Shown: one piece after another, positions 43,824-55,366 of the stretch | Numbering within the stretch: position 1 is the stretch's first letter | Layout of the letters: each line of letters opens with the position of its first letter | NCBI GenBank assembly: GCA_032622095.1 | Contig: CP136068.1 | Coordinates: 138,329,989 to 138,393,988, forward strand | DNA: 64,000 nucleotides | Direction: 5' to 3' | DNA from: Siphonodentalium dalli | Taxonomy: Eukaryota; Mollusca; Scaphopoda; Gadilida; Siphonodentaliidae | Position numbers and translations under genes: made by a program | Notes under the pieces: generated by a model | What the model was told of the DNA's origin: nothing | Database searches by the model: none | The model's input: only the letters and a program-made list of their open reading frames with translations

Positions 43824-44180
43824 TATAATGGAATGAATGAAATGTATGCCCTCCGCTTCAGAATGAATTAAAGATGTAAGCATGAATATGTATAGTCCGT
43901 GCATTGTTACTAGAGCTAACCGTAATATGAAATACATATTATTTTAATAATGTTTTGTAGTATAACAGAAACTGTTTAAGATAAACATAATCGTCACAAG
44001 CATGTGTTGAAATCTAGTTCAATAAACCGAAACGCGCAGTATTTAGGTTTTGTTTTAAATGCACGAAAACCCGAAACTATACCACAATTTGAATTCAACC
44101 GAATGTTGCCGGATCGCAAGTTGACGTCGTTCCTGTGAAAACAATGTTCACAGTAATGTTTTAGTTTCATTTGGACACGC
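43824..44180. other. Intergenic, nothing recognised
   Basis: Sequence upstream of the LINE ATG. It may include LINE 5'UTR, but no repeat partner is present in the window to define it. Confidence 0.4.
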
Positions 44181-44542
44181 TTAAAGGGGGGCTGTACACT
44201 AAATCCGGCCATTTATGGGACCATATCCTTTTATACTCAAACGAATATATACCACAAATGAATGAATATGAACCATGGATTGGTGCAAAATACACTCACG
44301 CATGTGTTATATGAATGATGCAAACAAACATAGTAATTGTAATGAAAATAATTTTATCGCTCCAGTCATAAAATCATTTTCATTATAATTACCATTTTGT
44401 TTGCATCATCCATAGAACCATGAGTGTATTTTTCACCAATCCATGGTTCAAATTCATTAATTTTTTGCATTATTATGTTCTGTTGAGTGTAAAAGGAGAT
44501 GGTCCCATAAATGGCCAGGTTTAGGGTACAGTCCCCCTTTAA
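44181..44542. mobile_element. TTAA MITE with AGGGGGRCTGTAC ends
   Basis: TTAA at both ends; inverted ends TTAAAGGGGGGCTGTACAC and GGGTACAGTCCCCCTTTAA. Long arms are inverted copies: GGCCATTTATGGGACCAT at left and its inverse at right, ACCATGGATTGGTG, GTAATTGTAATGAAAATAAT. The element is nearly a complete palindrome around 44355. No coding. Confidence 0.8.
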
Positions 44543-44909
44543 GTAAATTTATGGACACATTTCTGTATATATGTTCACGTGATTGTTGCCTCTGTGCATT
44601 CCTTTTTGCATGCGAGTTTGGTATAGTAGTGTGATAAATTAAGCACAGCACTACACCGTATATATAGGACATACCTTTCGACTAATGAAAAAGTGCTATT
44701 TTTGCGGTGGGTTAACTATAATAATTAATTGACACATATATGCTCTGTAAAACATTTCGTATTGTTTGTTTTAGTAGACGGCGAGACTGGAAAAGTCGGT
44801 CTACAATCTTATAGTCCATATATTATATGCGAACAATACGAGCGCAAAAGAAGTCGCGCATATGTTACGATGAGCTGATCGACATTATAATAAATTAACG
44901 ACGCTACTT

Positions 44910-45262
44910 AACACACCGGGCTAGCATAACTAAATTTACCCTCTGTGGAGCTCATTCTGCATGTTTCGTCTGCTATGGGAGACAGAGGCACATATTTAAG
45001 TTCCCAGATTCATGGTGATGTGCACCTCGATTATATATTTTGTCGTCTGCAAATTTGGGGATATAGAGAAATTAAACTAAAAAACGAAGAACTAATAACT
45101 TTTTAATTTGATAATAAAGGATCATAAAGATACTTTCCAGAAGATGAGGCCTAAGCAGAATGGGGTCCCCATGCAGATGGTGAGTTTAGTGTTGCTATCC
45201 CGCTGTGCGAGGTTGCGTCACTAAAAAAAAAATTCATCCTGTGGGATCTGATTATGCAAATG
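44910..45262. repeat. Dispersed repeat Y, copy a
   Basis: Matches 51540-51910 in the runs CGGGCTAGCATAACTAAATT, CCCTCTGTGGAGCTCAT, TCGTCTGCTATGGGAGACAGA and ATTTTGTCGTCTGCAAATTTG, and again in the second half (AAGATGAGGC, AGCAGAATGGGGTCCCC, GATGGTGA). The ends GGGCTAGCA/CTATCCCGCTG hint at an inverted structure. No protein. Confidence 0.6.
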
Positions 45263-45317
45263 TTCACCATATTTTGAGGCATGACCAGCACAGTATACAT
45301 TCGGGTGTGTTATGGTC

Positions 45318-46185
45318 TTAAAGGGGTACTGTACTCAAATGTTGTTGTTGTTGGTTTCTATAGTATCTGAGTCGTAGAATAAGGTAACTGATTTCCATTA
45401 TTTTAAAGTCTGTTGAGTACGAAGTAATGTTACGTATGGCAGATTAACCGGAGTGCGAAATACCAATTGTGGTTGTCGAGTAATTTTTGGAGAGTTTTCA
45501 AGTAAATCTGTATCAAATAAATGTTATATTATATTCATACTAATCCCATATACTCATTTAAGTCATTATATTTACATACTAAGTGTGATTATCACTAAAT
45601 CCAGCATTTCGATTGGTCGGCGCCCACGTGACTAGTTGCAGTTATTTCTCGGTGAACGCGCAACAGCTCATAACTGCAAGTCCATAATTACATCGATACG
45701 TCATCGATACCGGAAAGAAAAATGCGTAATGTTTTGGGCGCATTTGGACTCGCGCAGGATTGACTTAAATTAAATCATCAGGTTTCAATATAAAGAAATT
45801 GTTCCTGTTAACTTTTGCCAAGGGTGCTATGGGATATTTTGGGCTGGTTTTGTCACGATACACTTTTCGATTTAAATACATTTACAAAAGTGGCTTTTTC
45901 GCTAAATGTATATAAATATAAGGATTAACTGTCATGTTGACTGTTTTTATGGAGATGTAATCGTGAGGTAAGTGGTCATAACTTGTATGTAAATTATTTT
46001 TATTACGTCTTGTACACGGAAATTCGTAATTTATATCAAATTATTAACTTTGATTTTAAGATAACCTATTAACTTGAACGTTTATACATCTTCGACTCCA
46101 ATTGCTTAGTTTTCTATATATTATCGGTATTAGATCGTTGTTATCGCCGGGAGTTTATTAAAAATGGCGTACAGTACCCCTTTAA
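45318..46185. mobile_element. TTAA MITE with AGGGGTACTGTAC ends (868 bases)
   Basis: Left TTAAAGGGGTACTGTACTC and right GCGTACAGTACCCCTTTAA, with TTAA included on both sides. The ends are related to those of the element at 44181-44542. The interior contains GGTCGGCGCCCACGTGAC but no coding region. Confidence 0.8.
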
Positions 46186-46189
46186 CGTA

Positions 46190-47490
46190 ACCATTTTAAC
46201 AATTTAACCCCGTTAAGACAGTTACACGTGGTATCACTGAACTGGATTTGTCTACCCATAAGTCGTTATCTATATCATCGACGAAAGTTGGAAAGTGAAC
46301 GTTTTTTTAAAGATGTTTTTATTCAGACAATACATCATCATAGCATAATAATTATATAGAACATGGAGTTTCAAAATACCAAACAAACCATGGCGAAAGC
46401 CATGCAAATCTAAATATATGTATCTTACATCATTTGTATGTTTTTATTTTTGTTATGGGGTGGGGCCTCTGGGTACACGAATGTCTTATATAGTTTCAAA
46501 ACATTTATATGATATCACTCTTTATCGTCGAGTTAAATTATTGTTTGAACATACTATATATCGGGATGAATTTGGCATATCATATATACCCATCGGTTCT
46601 ATATATGAAACTTGGCTGATTTTCGCTTAGGATAAAAAAAAAAATGAATGATTTATAATCGCCCCACTGCCCCTACACAAGTGGTGATTTGCACACTGGC
46701 ATTTTTTGCCGGCAATTTGTCAAGCAATTCAATTCATAGCCGTTGTCACTAATTTACCAGAGAATTATCAGGCAAAACTGTCAGTTTGTGAGCACAGCCT
46801 TACTTGCACGTTCCATATACTATGCCGAGAAATATGTATGGAAATTGGACGTTATTTTCCGAGTGATGCCCCTGGGTGCCATTCTGGTTCGGCCTCGGAT
46901 TCATCACAAACCAAATTGGATTTTCATGTTACATATATGGAATGTTAAGTTTGAGGTCCGAACACACTTTTTTATGGATTGTCATTCCAGGAGATAATTA
47001 GTTATCTATTTGTCAGTTATTTTATTATGTCCCCTTAGTGTGTTACAATTCAGCTATATTGTTCATTTAAGAACTATATATACTCATTTTTTGGAAAATA
47101 CCGAATAAAAGTCAATGTAAAGAAAACAATGAAATAACCATAACTAATATGTGACTTTTGGCTAAATAATATCAATTTAGAAAATTTTTCTAATGAAAAC
47201 TAAAATGTTATGCCCAAATTAGTTGTCTCCAATTTCAAGTTGCCTATCTCTGGGGTAAACATGTGCTCAGGTGATTTTTTTTTATAATAACACTATCAGT
47301 TTTGCTACAGCAGTATATCTACAGAGGATATTTTTGGTCAATACTACCAGTAAGCCTTCAATTATTATGAAGTAGGTATGGTAAAATGAAATATTTCTTT
47401 AAAAGGCGACTTTTGCAGTAAACAATCTTGTGTCACCAGTTTTCAAGGCATGCTACTATTTCCTGCTCTATAATATGAGCTTATATAGTC
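46190..47490. other. Intergenic, nothing recognised
   Basis: Several short open frames, none convincing. No repeats shared within the window. Confidence 0.4.
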
Positions 47491-47491
47491 C

Positions 47492-47941
47492 TTAAAGGTA
47501 CTCAATCCGATTTAACGCTCCTAAATTACCATTTCTTTGGCTTCGGAGGTAAAAAATATTTGATTCGAGTCGAGGAAGCCACCCATCGAATCTCAGAGTG
47601 ATCAGATGTCGATCTTTGAAGTTTGTTATTTCAATTGTTTGTGCACAGAAACACGCCGTCGAATGGATGGTCTCGGTCAAAATTGCGGATAAAGATGGAT
47701 AACAATAAAAACAAGTGGTAATACGTCCAAATTTCGTGAATAAAGTGATAATACGGCCATATTTCGTTGAACAAAATGTTGATAAATAACAGGTTTTGAG
47801 AAATTTTATACCATAGTTGACAGTGGTTAGCATTATTTTGTTGATATTAATCGATTCTGATAACTAAAGCGCATTTTGAAGAAATGTTGTTGTTGTATCT
47901 TTATGATATGGGGACCCTCTGATCGGATTTAGTAACTTTAA
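47492..47941. mobile_element. TTAA MITE with AGGTACTCAATCCGATTTA ends
   Basis: TTAA at both ends. Left TTAAAGGTACTCAATCCGAT and right ATCGGATTTAGTAACTTTAA are imperfect inverted repeats of about 22 bases. It lies about 115 bases beyond the stop codon of 7TM copy C and could supply or disrupt 3'UTR sequence. No coding. Confidence 0.7.
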
Positions 47942-48055
47942 CAGTATAAAATGTCCACTATCAAGTCAGAACATCGGCTCCATTGTTGCGAAAATTCCTG
48001 GGCGTTACAGCCAAGTGGCCTTTGATGCTGCAGTACACTCGGGTGTGTTGTGGTC

Positions 48056-49210
48056 TTAGTACCGTTTCACGGGGTGCCAGTCAACTGGAATTCGTCGTTT
48101 TTCCACCCATGGTTGGTTATCTATATTATCCAGAAAAGGTGGAACCGGGGCGTTATATGCCGAGTAGTGTCCCTTGACTGCAACGTCTGGGACGTCCTCA
48201 TCTTTGACATACACCATATTTGTTTTGGGTTCTTTTGCGTATTTACGTTTCGGTTCTGCTTCATCTGGTTCGCTATCTGAATAGGTCCCATCGTTGCATG
48301 CTTGACATGCTCCTCTCACCGGCGCCCACGCGCTACAGTAAATCTTTCTGATTGGCCTAGAAAAGAGCAGGATGAGGGAGAAGAATAGGAATGACAACCC
48401 ATAAACTAATTTGGATGGTGATTCGTAAATCCTTTTGTCTTCCGCACCCAGGAAGCAGCCGGGATAGCCAGAGTCTGTGTAGTCTTCGCATTTAGTAAGA
48501 TAATAATAGAACCAGGCGAACGATGAACCAAATGCAACCATAACTGCCAAAACATAAGGTAGTACTGATGGGCGCTTGATGCCTTTAGGCAGCATGCAGG
48601 TGGCGACTAAACATAGTATGCAGACGACCATCGCAATTCCTGCTGGGAGGAAGTATCCCATCCTAAACGACGCATGCGTTTCCACGTAACTAATGTTGAT
48701 GTAGCAGTCATGCATGTCAACTGGTGCGGAGTAATTGACGATTGATATGTTTATCACAAGCGAATAGGTCCAGGGTAAAAGGATGCAGAGCCATGTGAAC
48801 AGCTGGCGGACTTTGGACGCCATTTTGTTAGCTTGGTCGTTATCAGAAAGCGTAGAATACGGTGCTAACAAAACTTCAATCAGTTTTGATACAACAACAG
48901 TCAGTAGTGTAACTGCCGCTACGATTCTCAGAATTCTCGCCGCCATATCCAGAATGTCACAGTTGAATGGCAATTCATCTACATCATACTGTACCAAACC
49001 ATAGTGCACGTTTGCTGACATCCAACCAACCGCCAGAAACGAGACGAAGATGAAATTAACAATGGCGACGTTTGATAGTTGTCGTCTGCTCGATTTAGAT
49101 TTCAGAATGCCGATAAGCAGAGGGATGTCAATGATCAGTATTATTATTATCGTTGGAATGAACACCCCGGGAATAATTTCCATAACCCAGCTGTCTATTG
49201 ACGGAGACAT
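48056..49210 (-). CDS. Seven-transmembrane receptor-like protein, copy C (intact, divergent)
   Basis: 384 residues from MSPSIDSWVMEIIP, the start that aligns with MPDIETWQTEIVP of copy B. The frame is open 36 bases further upstream, but that part contains the splice acceptor TTTTATTTTCAG, so I prefer the internal Met. Seven hydrophobic segments match those of copy B in order and spacing. Family marks shared with B: LIIDIPL in TM1; NVAIVNFIFVSFLAVGWMS in TM2 (Asn where class A receptors have Asp); FNCD at TM3; DMHDCYIN with an NIS site in the second outer loop; KCEDYTDSGYPGCF in the third. DRY and NPxxY are absent here too. The tail is longer and acidic/charged (YSDSEPDEAEPKRKYAKEP), a possible phosphorylation and partner-binding region. 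Function unknown; the conservation of outer-loop cysteines suggests a folded surface protein under constraint. Confidence 0.85.
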   Translation of the reverse strand: MSPSIDSWVMEIIPGVFIPTIIIILIIDIPLLIGILKSKSSRRQLSNVAIVNFIFVSFLAVGWMSANVHYGLVQYDVDELPFNCDILDMAARILRIVAAVTLLTVVVSKLIEVLLAPYSTLSDNDQANKMASKVRQLFTWLCILLPWTYSLVINISIVNYSAPVDMHDCYINISYVETHASFRMGYFLPAGIAMVVCILCLVATCMLPKGIKRPSVLPYVLAVMVAFGSSFAWFYYYLTKCEDYTDSGYPGCFLGAEDKRIYESPSKLVYGLSFLFFSLILLFSRPIRKIYCSAWAPVRGACQACNDGTYSDSEPDEAEPKRKYAKEPKTNMVYVKDEDVPDVAVKGHYSAYNAPVPPFLDNIDNQPWVEKRRIPVDWHPVKRY

Positions 49211-49221
49211 GGTGTCAGCTA

Positions 49222-49245
49222 TCTGAAAATAAAAAGAAGATAACA
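49222..49245 (-). promoter_or_regulatory. Likely splice acceptor before copy C
   Basis: Minus strand: a pyrimidine-rich run (CTTCTTTTTATTTTCAG) precedes ATAGCTGACACC and the ATG at 49210. It is a good match to a 3' splice site, with the exon starting at about 49222. Confidence 0.6.
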
Positions 49246-49274
49246 TACAGTATACCAGTCAGAAGAAGTATATC

Positions 49275-49735
49275 GAGGTGTGCCTTTATTGCGATATTGA
49301 GCGCGCTTAATTTCGAAAAAGGCGCGATTATATGCGCAATACCAAAAATCTGTCGCGCTTATTATTGCGATATTAAACGCAAAATATTGCGATATTAAGC
49401 GCGCTAAATTCATAAATACCCGATGGTGTTATATTTATATTAGATAAATACCGTGCATATAGTGTACATATAGTCTACATATATCATTTACAACTATAAT
49501 TATGTACAAATCTAAAAAATTGTCTCTACATGTATTTATGCAATAAAAAATTATAAGAAGCAATAATTTGATTTAAATGTCACAATTTTTAGCGCAAGAT
49601 GCCGCAATATTAAGCGCTAAATATTGCGATATTAAGCACAAAATATTGCAATAATATTACAAGCGGCGCGCTTATAAGCGTTTCCACTTGCAATATTATT
49701 GCGATATTGGGAGCGAAGGGCGCTTAAAGACATAT
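49275..49735. repeat. TATTGCGATATTAAGCGC repeats upstream of copy C
   Basis: Two clusters (49288-49400 and 49590-49715) of a motif built from TATTGCGATATT and AAGCGCGC, in both orientations, with AT-rich unique DNA between. The motif is self-complementary in part, so it can form hairpins. It falls within the presumed 5' intron or promoter region of copy C. Probably a degraded foldback or satellite. Confidence 0.6.
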
Positions 49736-50494
49736 TATGTACTTGTTCGGGTGCATGAAACTGATGTTAGTATTCAGGCACTATGTCAATTGGAGGAATG
49801 CAACATTCTACTAACACCGTTGAAAATCTGAAGCAAATCGACAGTACCACTCCACAGAAAATATCGTCTGAACTACGCCCAATTGTAAATATTTACTACG
49901 CGATTCGGAACGCATCTATCAGCAATAAACTAACGAAAACGATTTCACCATCGAGGGTCACTGCGTTTATTTAACCCTTTACCCAACAGAAGGGCCCTGT
50001 GCCAATGCATTCTCTTATATATGCGAGTCGACCATAGGTTGCCTCGCATATATAAGAGAATGCATTGGCTTAACACATTAAAAATTATAAAATTGTTAAA
50101 GAATGTAAGAAAAAATGGTAAAAAGTGTTAAAAAAGATTTTTTTTAGGCCAATGCATTCTCTTATATATGCGAGGCGACCTATGGTCGACTCGCATATAT
50201 AAGAGAATGCATTGGCACAGGGCATAACTATAACCATCACAATGTGGTCAATGAGCCGGTTCCAATGATATCCATATGTGTATGGTTTTATTGAGACAGA
50301 CCGAAGATATTTTAGGCTGTTGAAGCTTTATTTGGCAGGTTTTGGCCGGTTTGTTGGGTAAAGGGTTAATACATAAGAATGATGGCGTGTGTTGTCAATT
50401 TAGATATAATATTTGTAAAAATAACTACTTTGAACAAGTTTATTCTCCATTTCTATTTTATCACCCTACCGGTGTGTTTCACATCATTTTAATA
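49726..50494 (+). repeat. Dispersed repeat X, copy c (split by MITE copy 3)
   Basis: Right-hand part of X only: it starts TTAAAGACATATTATGTACT, runs through TTGTTCGGGTGCATGAAACT, AATTGTAAATATTTACTACG and AAAAATAACTACTTTGA to GTGTGTTTCACATCATTTTAA. MITE copy 3 lies at 49971-50369. An inverted partner is found at 51053-51422. Confidence 0.7.
49971..50369 (-). mobile_element. piggyBac-like MITE, type 1, copy 3 (399 bases, inverted)
   Basis: Exactly 399 bases including both TTAA, in reverse orientation relative to copies 1 and 2. Ends TTAACCCTTTACCCAACAGA and TTTGTTGGGTAAAGGGTTAA. Hairpin modules at 50001-50069 and 50148-50216. It interrupts repeat X at a TTTAAT site seen uninterrupted in copy b (about 35108). 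Confidence 0.9.
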
Positions 50495-51052
50495 TACCAC
50501 TTCTTTTGACTGGTACTGTATCATGGCTGGGGTAATCGTGTTGTGTTGGGTTTTGAATCTAACAGAACATGAAAATAATTTATATTTGGTTCTAATGATA
50601 TTTTCATAAATAGTATGCGTTAGTTGAAATGTATGTACGAAAATTAAAAATTGATTTACTGAAATAGATACACATAAAACATGGGATATTCCCAACATGT
50701 AGCGTATGATTGTGTTTATTGCTTGCTTGTTTCTATTGTTCAGTCGTTCCTTGTTTACATGTATATATAGCCATGTTTTTATTCAATAAGATTTTAAATT
50801 TAAATTTTGATTTATTTCATTATTTATTCCTATGGGATGAAAGTCGTTGGAAACTAACAATTGTAATCAGATGTCATCGAAAAGTAATCGATTTCGTTTT
50901 CTAAAGTAATTGTAATAAATTCAGAGACATGTAGCGTGGTATTATATAAACTCCAATCCGCGTATTAAATGCACATTCCCCGCAGTTGTCTACATGCGCA
51001 GATAGATAGATATATATATGTAATACTTTTAGTTGTTAAACAACTGATATGT
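50495..51052. other. Spacer between inverted copies of repeat X
   Basis: No gene, RNA or repeat is recognised. It may be the interior of a larger foldback element formed by copies c and d. Confidence 0.4.
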
Positions 51053-51422
51053 TTAAGGTGATGTGAAACACTCAGGTAGGGTGATCAAATAGAAAAGGAG
51101 AATAATATTGTTCAAAGTAGTTATTTTTTACAAATATTATATCTAAATTGATAACACTCGCCATCATTCTGTCTATTATAAATACACGCAGTGACTCTCG
51201 ATGTTGAAATCATTTTCGTTAGTTTATATGCGTCCCGAATCGCGTAGTAAATATTTACAATTGAGCGCAGTTCAGACGTGTTTTCTATGGAGTGGTACAG
51301 TCGATTTGCTTCAGATTTTCAACGGTGTTAGTAGAATATTGCATTCCTCCAATTGGCATAGTGCCTGAATACTAACTTATAAGTTTCACGCACCCGAACA
51401 AGTACATAACATGTCTTTCAGA
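51053..51422 (-). repeat. Dispersed repeat X, copy d (inverted partner of c)
   Basis: Reverse complement of copy c without the MITE: it starts TTAAGGTGATGTGAAACACT and ends CGAACAAGTACATAACATG TCTTT. It provides an empty site for MITE copy 3 (AATACACGCAGTGACTCTCG near 51181). Confidence 0.7.
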
Positions 51423-51539
51423 GAAATTAGCTTTGAAATGTCTGGTAAGAATCTATTTTGCAATAACTCGTCACATTTTATTTCTCTAATAAACCAGCCT
51501 GAGTTTTGTGTGCCTGTCGTTTGAACAAATTTGGTCCCC

Positions 51540-51912
51540 AGAGGGTGAATTTACTGACGCTATCCCACATAGCGGGCTAGCATCACCAAATTCGCCCTCT
51601 GTGGACCTCATACTGTATGGTCTCATCTGCTATGGGGGACACAGACTCAGATTGCAGTTCCCGAAAATACTGTGATGTACACCCATTGGGAACCTCGATT
51701 ATGCAATGTGTCGTCTGCCAATTTGGGAATATATTGAGAAACTAAACTAAAAAAAGAAATATAATCTATGTGAAGAAGTTTCTATATAAATTTGATAATA
51801 AAGGCACTATGTAGAGAAGATGAGGCATAAGCAGAATGAGGTCCCCCGATGGTGAACTTAGTGATGCTAGCCCACTATGCGGGACAGCGTCACTAAATTC
51901 ACACTCTGGAGA
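51540..51912. repeat. Dispersed repeat Y, copy b
   Basis: Second copy of the repeat at 44910-45262, with shared blocks in the same order. Ends show inverted motifs (CTATCCCACATAGCGGGCTAGCA near 51560 and GATGCTAGCCCACTATGCGGG near 51862), so it may be a TIR element of about 350 bases. Confidence 0.6.
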
Positions 51913-52095
51913 GTTTTAATGGAAGACACATATTCTATATTTCCAAAATTTATCAAGTATTCAATTCAACCCCCCCCCCCCTCACTGTCGCAAAGTTCCT
52001 GCATTTGGCTCACTTCTGTATGAGAAGTTGAAAGCAGATGGCAAATAATCAACGTGCATTACATTTTACTTTTTTTTTATATTCCACGTGTATAA

Positions 52096-53406
52096 GGGTG
52101 GATACACACATGCATGTAATCTCTGTAAATATCGTGTATTTGGCGTTTTACATGGATCATACACACCGTGTAATATGTGTCCGCTGACAACCCAATCATT
52201 GCGACTGTGTTTGACCACAGTGAGTTAAACTCTGAACCGCTGAAGAGCCGTTGACTGTGACAAAGTCGTCAGGCCGCTTAAAATAATTATCCGCGCGATA
52301 ACTCAAATGGTCGACGTTCTGTTTAAATCATTGTCAGTCTTCTATTGATGTTAATACCAGTGATGGCCTCTTCCCCAACACAGGGGGCTATGACCCCCAA
52401 CATGCACGGGGAGCTATTATCCCAGAAGCTACCGAATTCACCATGGCATATTCCCTCGACGGGGGTGTGCATGCAGCACCCTGAGTCCTGACACCCTGCT
52501 TTATAAATATCGTAGTAATGTCTGTCGTGTCTGTTTTCTACGAGTGATTAATCTAATATGCAGCAATTTATGCTATTCATATCATTATGAACATATTATA
52601 CAGCTTTAAATTTGAATGCATGGTGTTGCTGTTTGTCTTCATTAGGCGAAAGGGTTACCTATATATATATAGCTATGAGTTCCCAACTACGTCACCTTTC
52701 CTCTCTTATGCACATGTTATACAGTTATACATGTATACACACAATTTACAACGATGGAATATTTAAGTAAAACATTATATTGTAATTCGTGCCCATATAA
52801 TCCCGGCTGATACATTTAATTAACTCCCTTAGTTATTGGAAGCTTTCAAGAACAGCCCCTCCCCCAATAATGGATTATAGAAACATATATATAAATGGGG
52901 GGTGGGTGTCACTCTTTTTAATTTCAACGCTGTACCTGCATTATTTTTTGGCGCTACAATGAATATTTGCAATCCCAATTGAATTAGTGTTATCACGTGA
53001 GCTCGCTCTCAAATTATCAGAGAAATCTCAACAAGCCGGTATCATCATAAAAAGAATTCTGCATATTTTATTTTTGTTTTGGATGACCCTGTTTCCAAAA
53101 AATGACAGAAACAAATCAAGTATAAAATCGACCGGCTCTAATCAACTTTTCGAAATGAATTATAACTCGTGAAAAACAGCAACATATATCAGACAAGAAT
53201 GACTCATTTCGGCATCCATGAAAGAAGACATGTTTATGACTGGCCTGAAATGTTTTGATGGCAGTTTGGTTGATAATGGCTTATAACTACTCACTGGTGA
53301 AATTGATCTCTCGCGCGCAGGTGATTAATTTTGTCAATTATTGGTGTGGCCATGTAAAATACATGTATTTTACATAAAGACATTACATGCATGTGTGTAT
53401 CCACCC
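52096..53406. mobile_element. Harbinger-like non-autonomous element, unit 1
   Basis: Inverted ends GGGTGGATACACACATGCAT and the reverse GTGTGTATCCACCC, flanked by TAA on both sides (52093-52095; 53407-53409). A 3-base TAA/TTA duplication with GG-starting ends is typical of PIF/Harbinger elements. The arms continue for about 45 bases (GTAATCTCTGTAAA against TTTACATAAAGACATTAC). No transposase or Myb-like ORF. Unit 2 is about 95% similar by eye. Confidence 0.75.
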
Positions 53407-53409
53407 TAA

Positions 53410-54760
53410 GGGTGGATACACACATGCATGTAATCTCTGTAAATATCGTGTATTTGGAGTTTTACATGGATCATACACACCGTGTAATATGTGTCCGCTG
53501 ACAACCCAATCATTGCGACTGTGTTTGACCACAGTGAGTTAAACTCTGAACCGCTGAAGAGCCGTTGACTGGGACGAAGTCGTCAGGCCGCTTAAAATAA
53601 TTATTCGCGCAATAACTGAAATGGTCGACGTTCTGTTTAAATCATTGTCAGTATTCTATTGATGTTAATACCAGTGATGGCCTCTTCCACAACGCAGGGG
53701 GCTATGACCCCCAACATACACGGCGAGCTATATTATCCCAGAAGCTACCGAATTCACCATTGCATATTTCCTCGACGGGGGGGGGGGGAGTGCACGCAGC
53801 ACCCTGAGTCCTGACACCCTGCTTTATAAATATCGAAGTCATGTCTGTCGTGTCTGTTTTCTACGAGTGATTATTCTAATATGCAGCAATTTATGCTATT
53901 CATATAATTATGAACATATTATACAGCTTTAAATTTGAATGCATGGTGTTGCTGTTTGTCTTCATTCGGCGACAGGGTTGCCTAGCTACGAGTTCCCAAC
54001 TACGTCACCTTTCATCTCTTGTGTTATACAGTTATACATGTATACGCAAAATTTACAACTATGGAATATTTAAGTAAAACATTATATTGTAATTCTTGCC
54101 CAGATAATCCCGGCTGATACATTCAATTAACTCCCTTAGTTAGTGGAAGCTTTCGATAACGAGCCCCTCCCCCAATCATGGATTATGGTCGAAAATGTTA
54201 TAATTCAAGCTTGTGACAGGTAGGAGCTTGTTCAACCTTTGGCTTGAGAAACATATATATAAATGGGGGGGGGGGGGGTGTCACTCTTTTTAATTTCAAC
54301 GCTGTACCTGCATTATTTTTTGGCGCTATAATGAATATTTGCAATCCCAATTGAATTAATGTTATCACATGAGCACAATCTCAACAAGCCGGTATCATCC
54401 TATAAAAGAATTCTGCATATTTTATTTCTGTTTTGGATGACCCTGTTTCCAAGAAATGACAGAAACAAATCAAGTATAAAATCGACCGGCTCTAATCGAC
54501 TTTTCGAAATGAATTATAACTCGTGAAAAACAGCAACATATATCAGACAAGAATTACTCATTTCGGCATCCATGAAAGAAGACATGTTTATGACTGGCCT
54601 GAAATTTCTTGATGGCAGTTTGTTTGATAATGGCTTATAACTACTCACTGGTGAAATTGACCTCTCGCGCGCAGGTGATTAATTTTGTCAATTATTGGTG
54701 TGGCCATGTAAAATACATGTATTTTACATACAGACATTACATGCATGTGTGTATCCACCC
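53410..54760. mobile_element. Harbinger-like non-autonomous element, unit 2
   Basis: Same ends as unit 1, with which it shares the single TAA at 53407-53409; TAA at 54761-54763 follows. It differs by small indels, including an extra stretch near 54185-54250, longer G runs (53777 and 54264) and the loss of some bases near 54370. Tandem arrangement with a shared target suggests insertion of one copy at the TAA edge of another, or unequal exchange. Confidence 0.75.
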
Positions 54761-55366
54761 TAAAGCATTATATTCCACGTATATAAAGCATTATATTCCA
54801 CGTATATAAAGCATTATATTCCACGTATATAAAGCATTATATTCCACGTATATAAAGCATTATATTCCACGTATATAAAGCATTATATTACACGTATATA
54901 AAGCATTATATTCCACGTATATAAAGCATTATATTCCACGTATATAAAGCATTATATTCCACGTATATAATGCATTACATTCCACGTTTATAAAGCATTA
55001 TATTCCACGTATATAAAGCATTATATTCCACGTATATAAAGCATTATATTCCACGTATATAAAGCATTACATTCCACGTTTATAAAGCATTATATTCCAC
55101 GTATATAAAGCATTATATTCCACGTATATAAAGCATTATATTCCACGAATATAAAGCATTATATTCCACGTATATAAAGCATTATATTCCACGTATATAA
55201 AGCATTATATTCCACGTATATAAAGCATTATATTCCACGTATATAAAGCATTATATTCCACGTATATAAAGCATTATATTCCACGTATATAAAGCATTAT
55301 ATTCCACGTATATAAAGCATTACATTCCACGTATATAAAGCATTATATTCCACGTATATAAAGCCC
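54761..55366. repeat. 23-base minisatellite, about 26 copies
   Basis: Perfectly regular array of TAAAGCATTATATTCCACG TATA units of 23 bases with few variants. A lone partial unit (TATATTCCACGTGTATAA) lies on the other side of the Harbinger-like pair at about 52078-52095, so the pair inserted into the array or its edge. No spacers, hence not CRISPR. Confidence 0.9.

Noticed and set aside
54761-55366. Regular short repeat array that could look like CRISPR
   Set aside because: The 23-base units are directly adjacent with no variable spacers, and the context is eukaryotic. It is a minisatellite.
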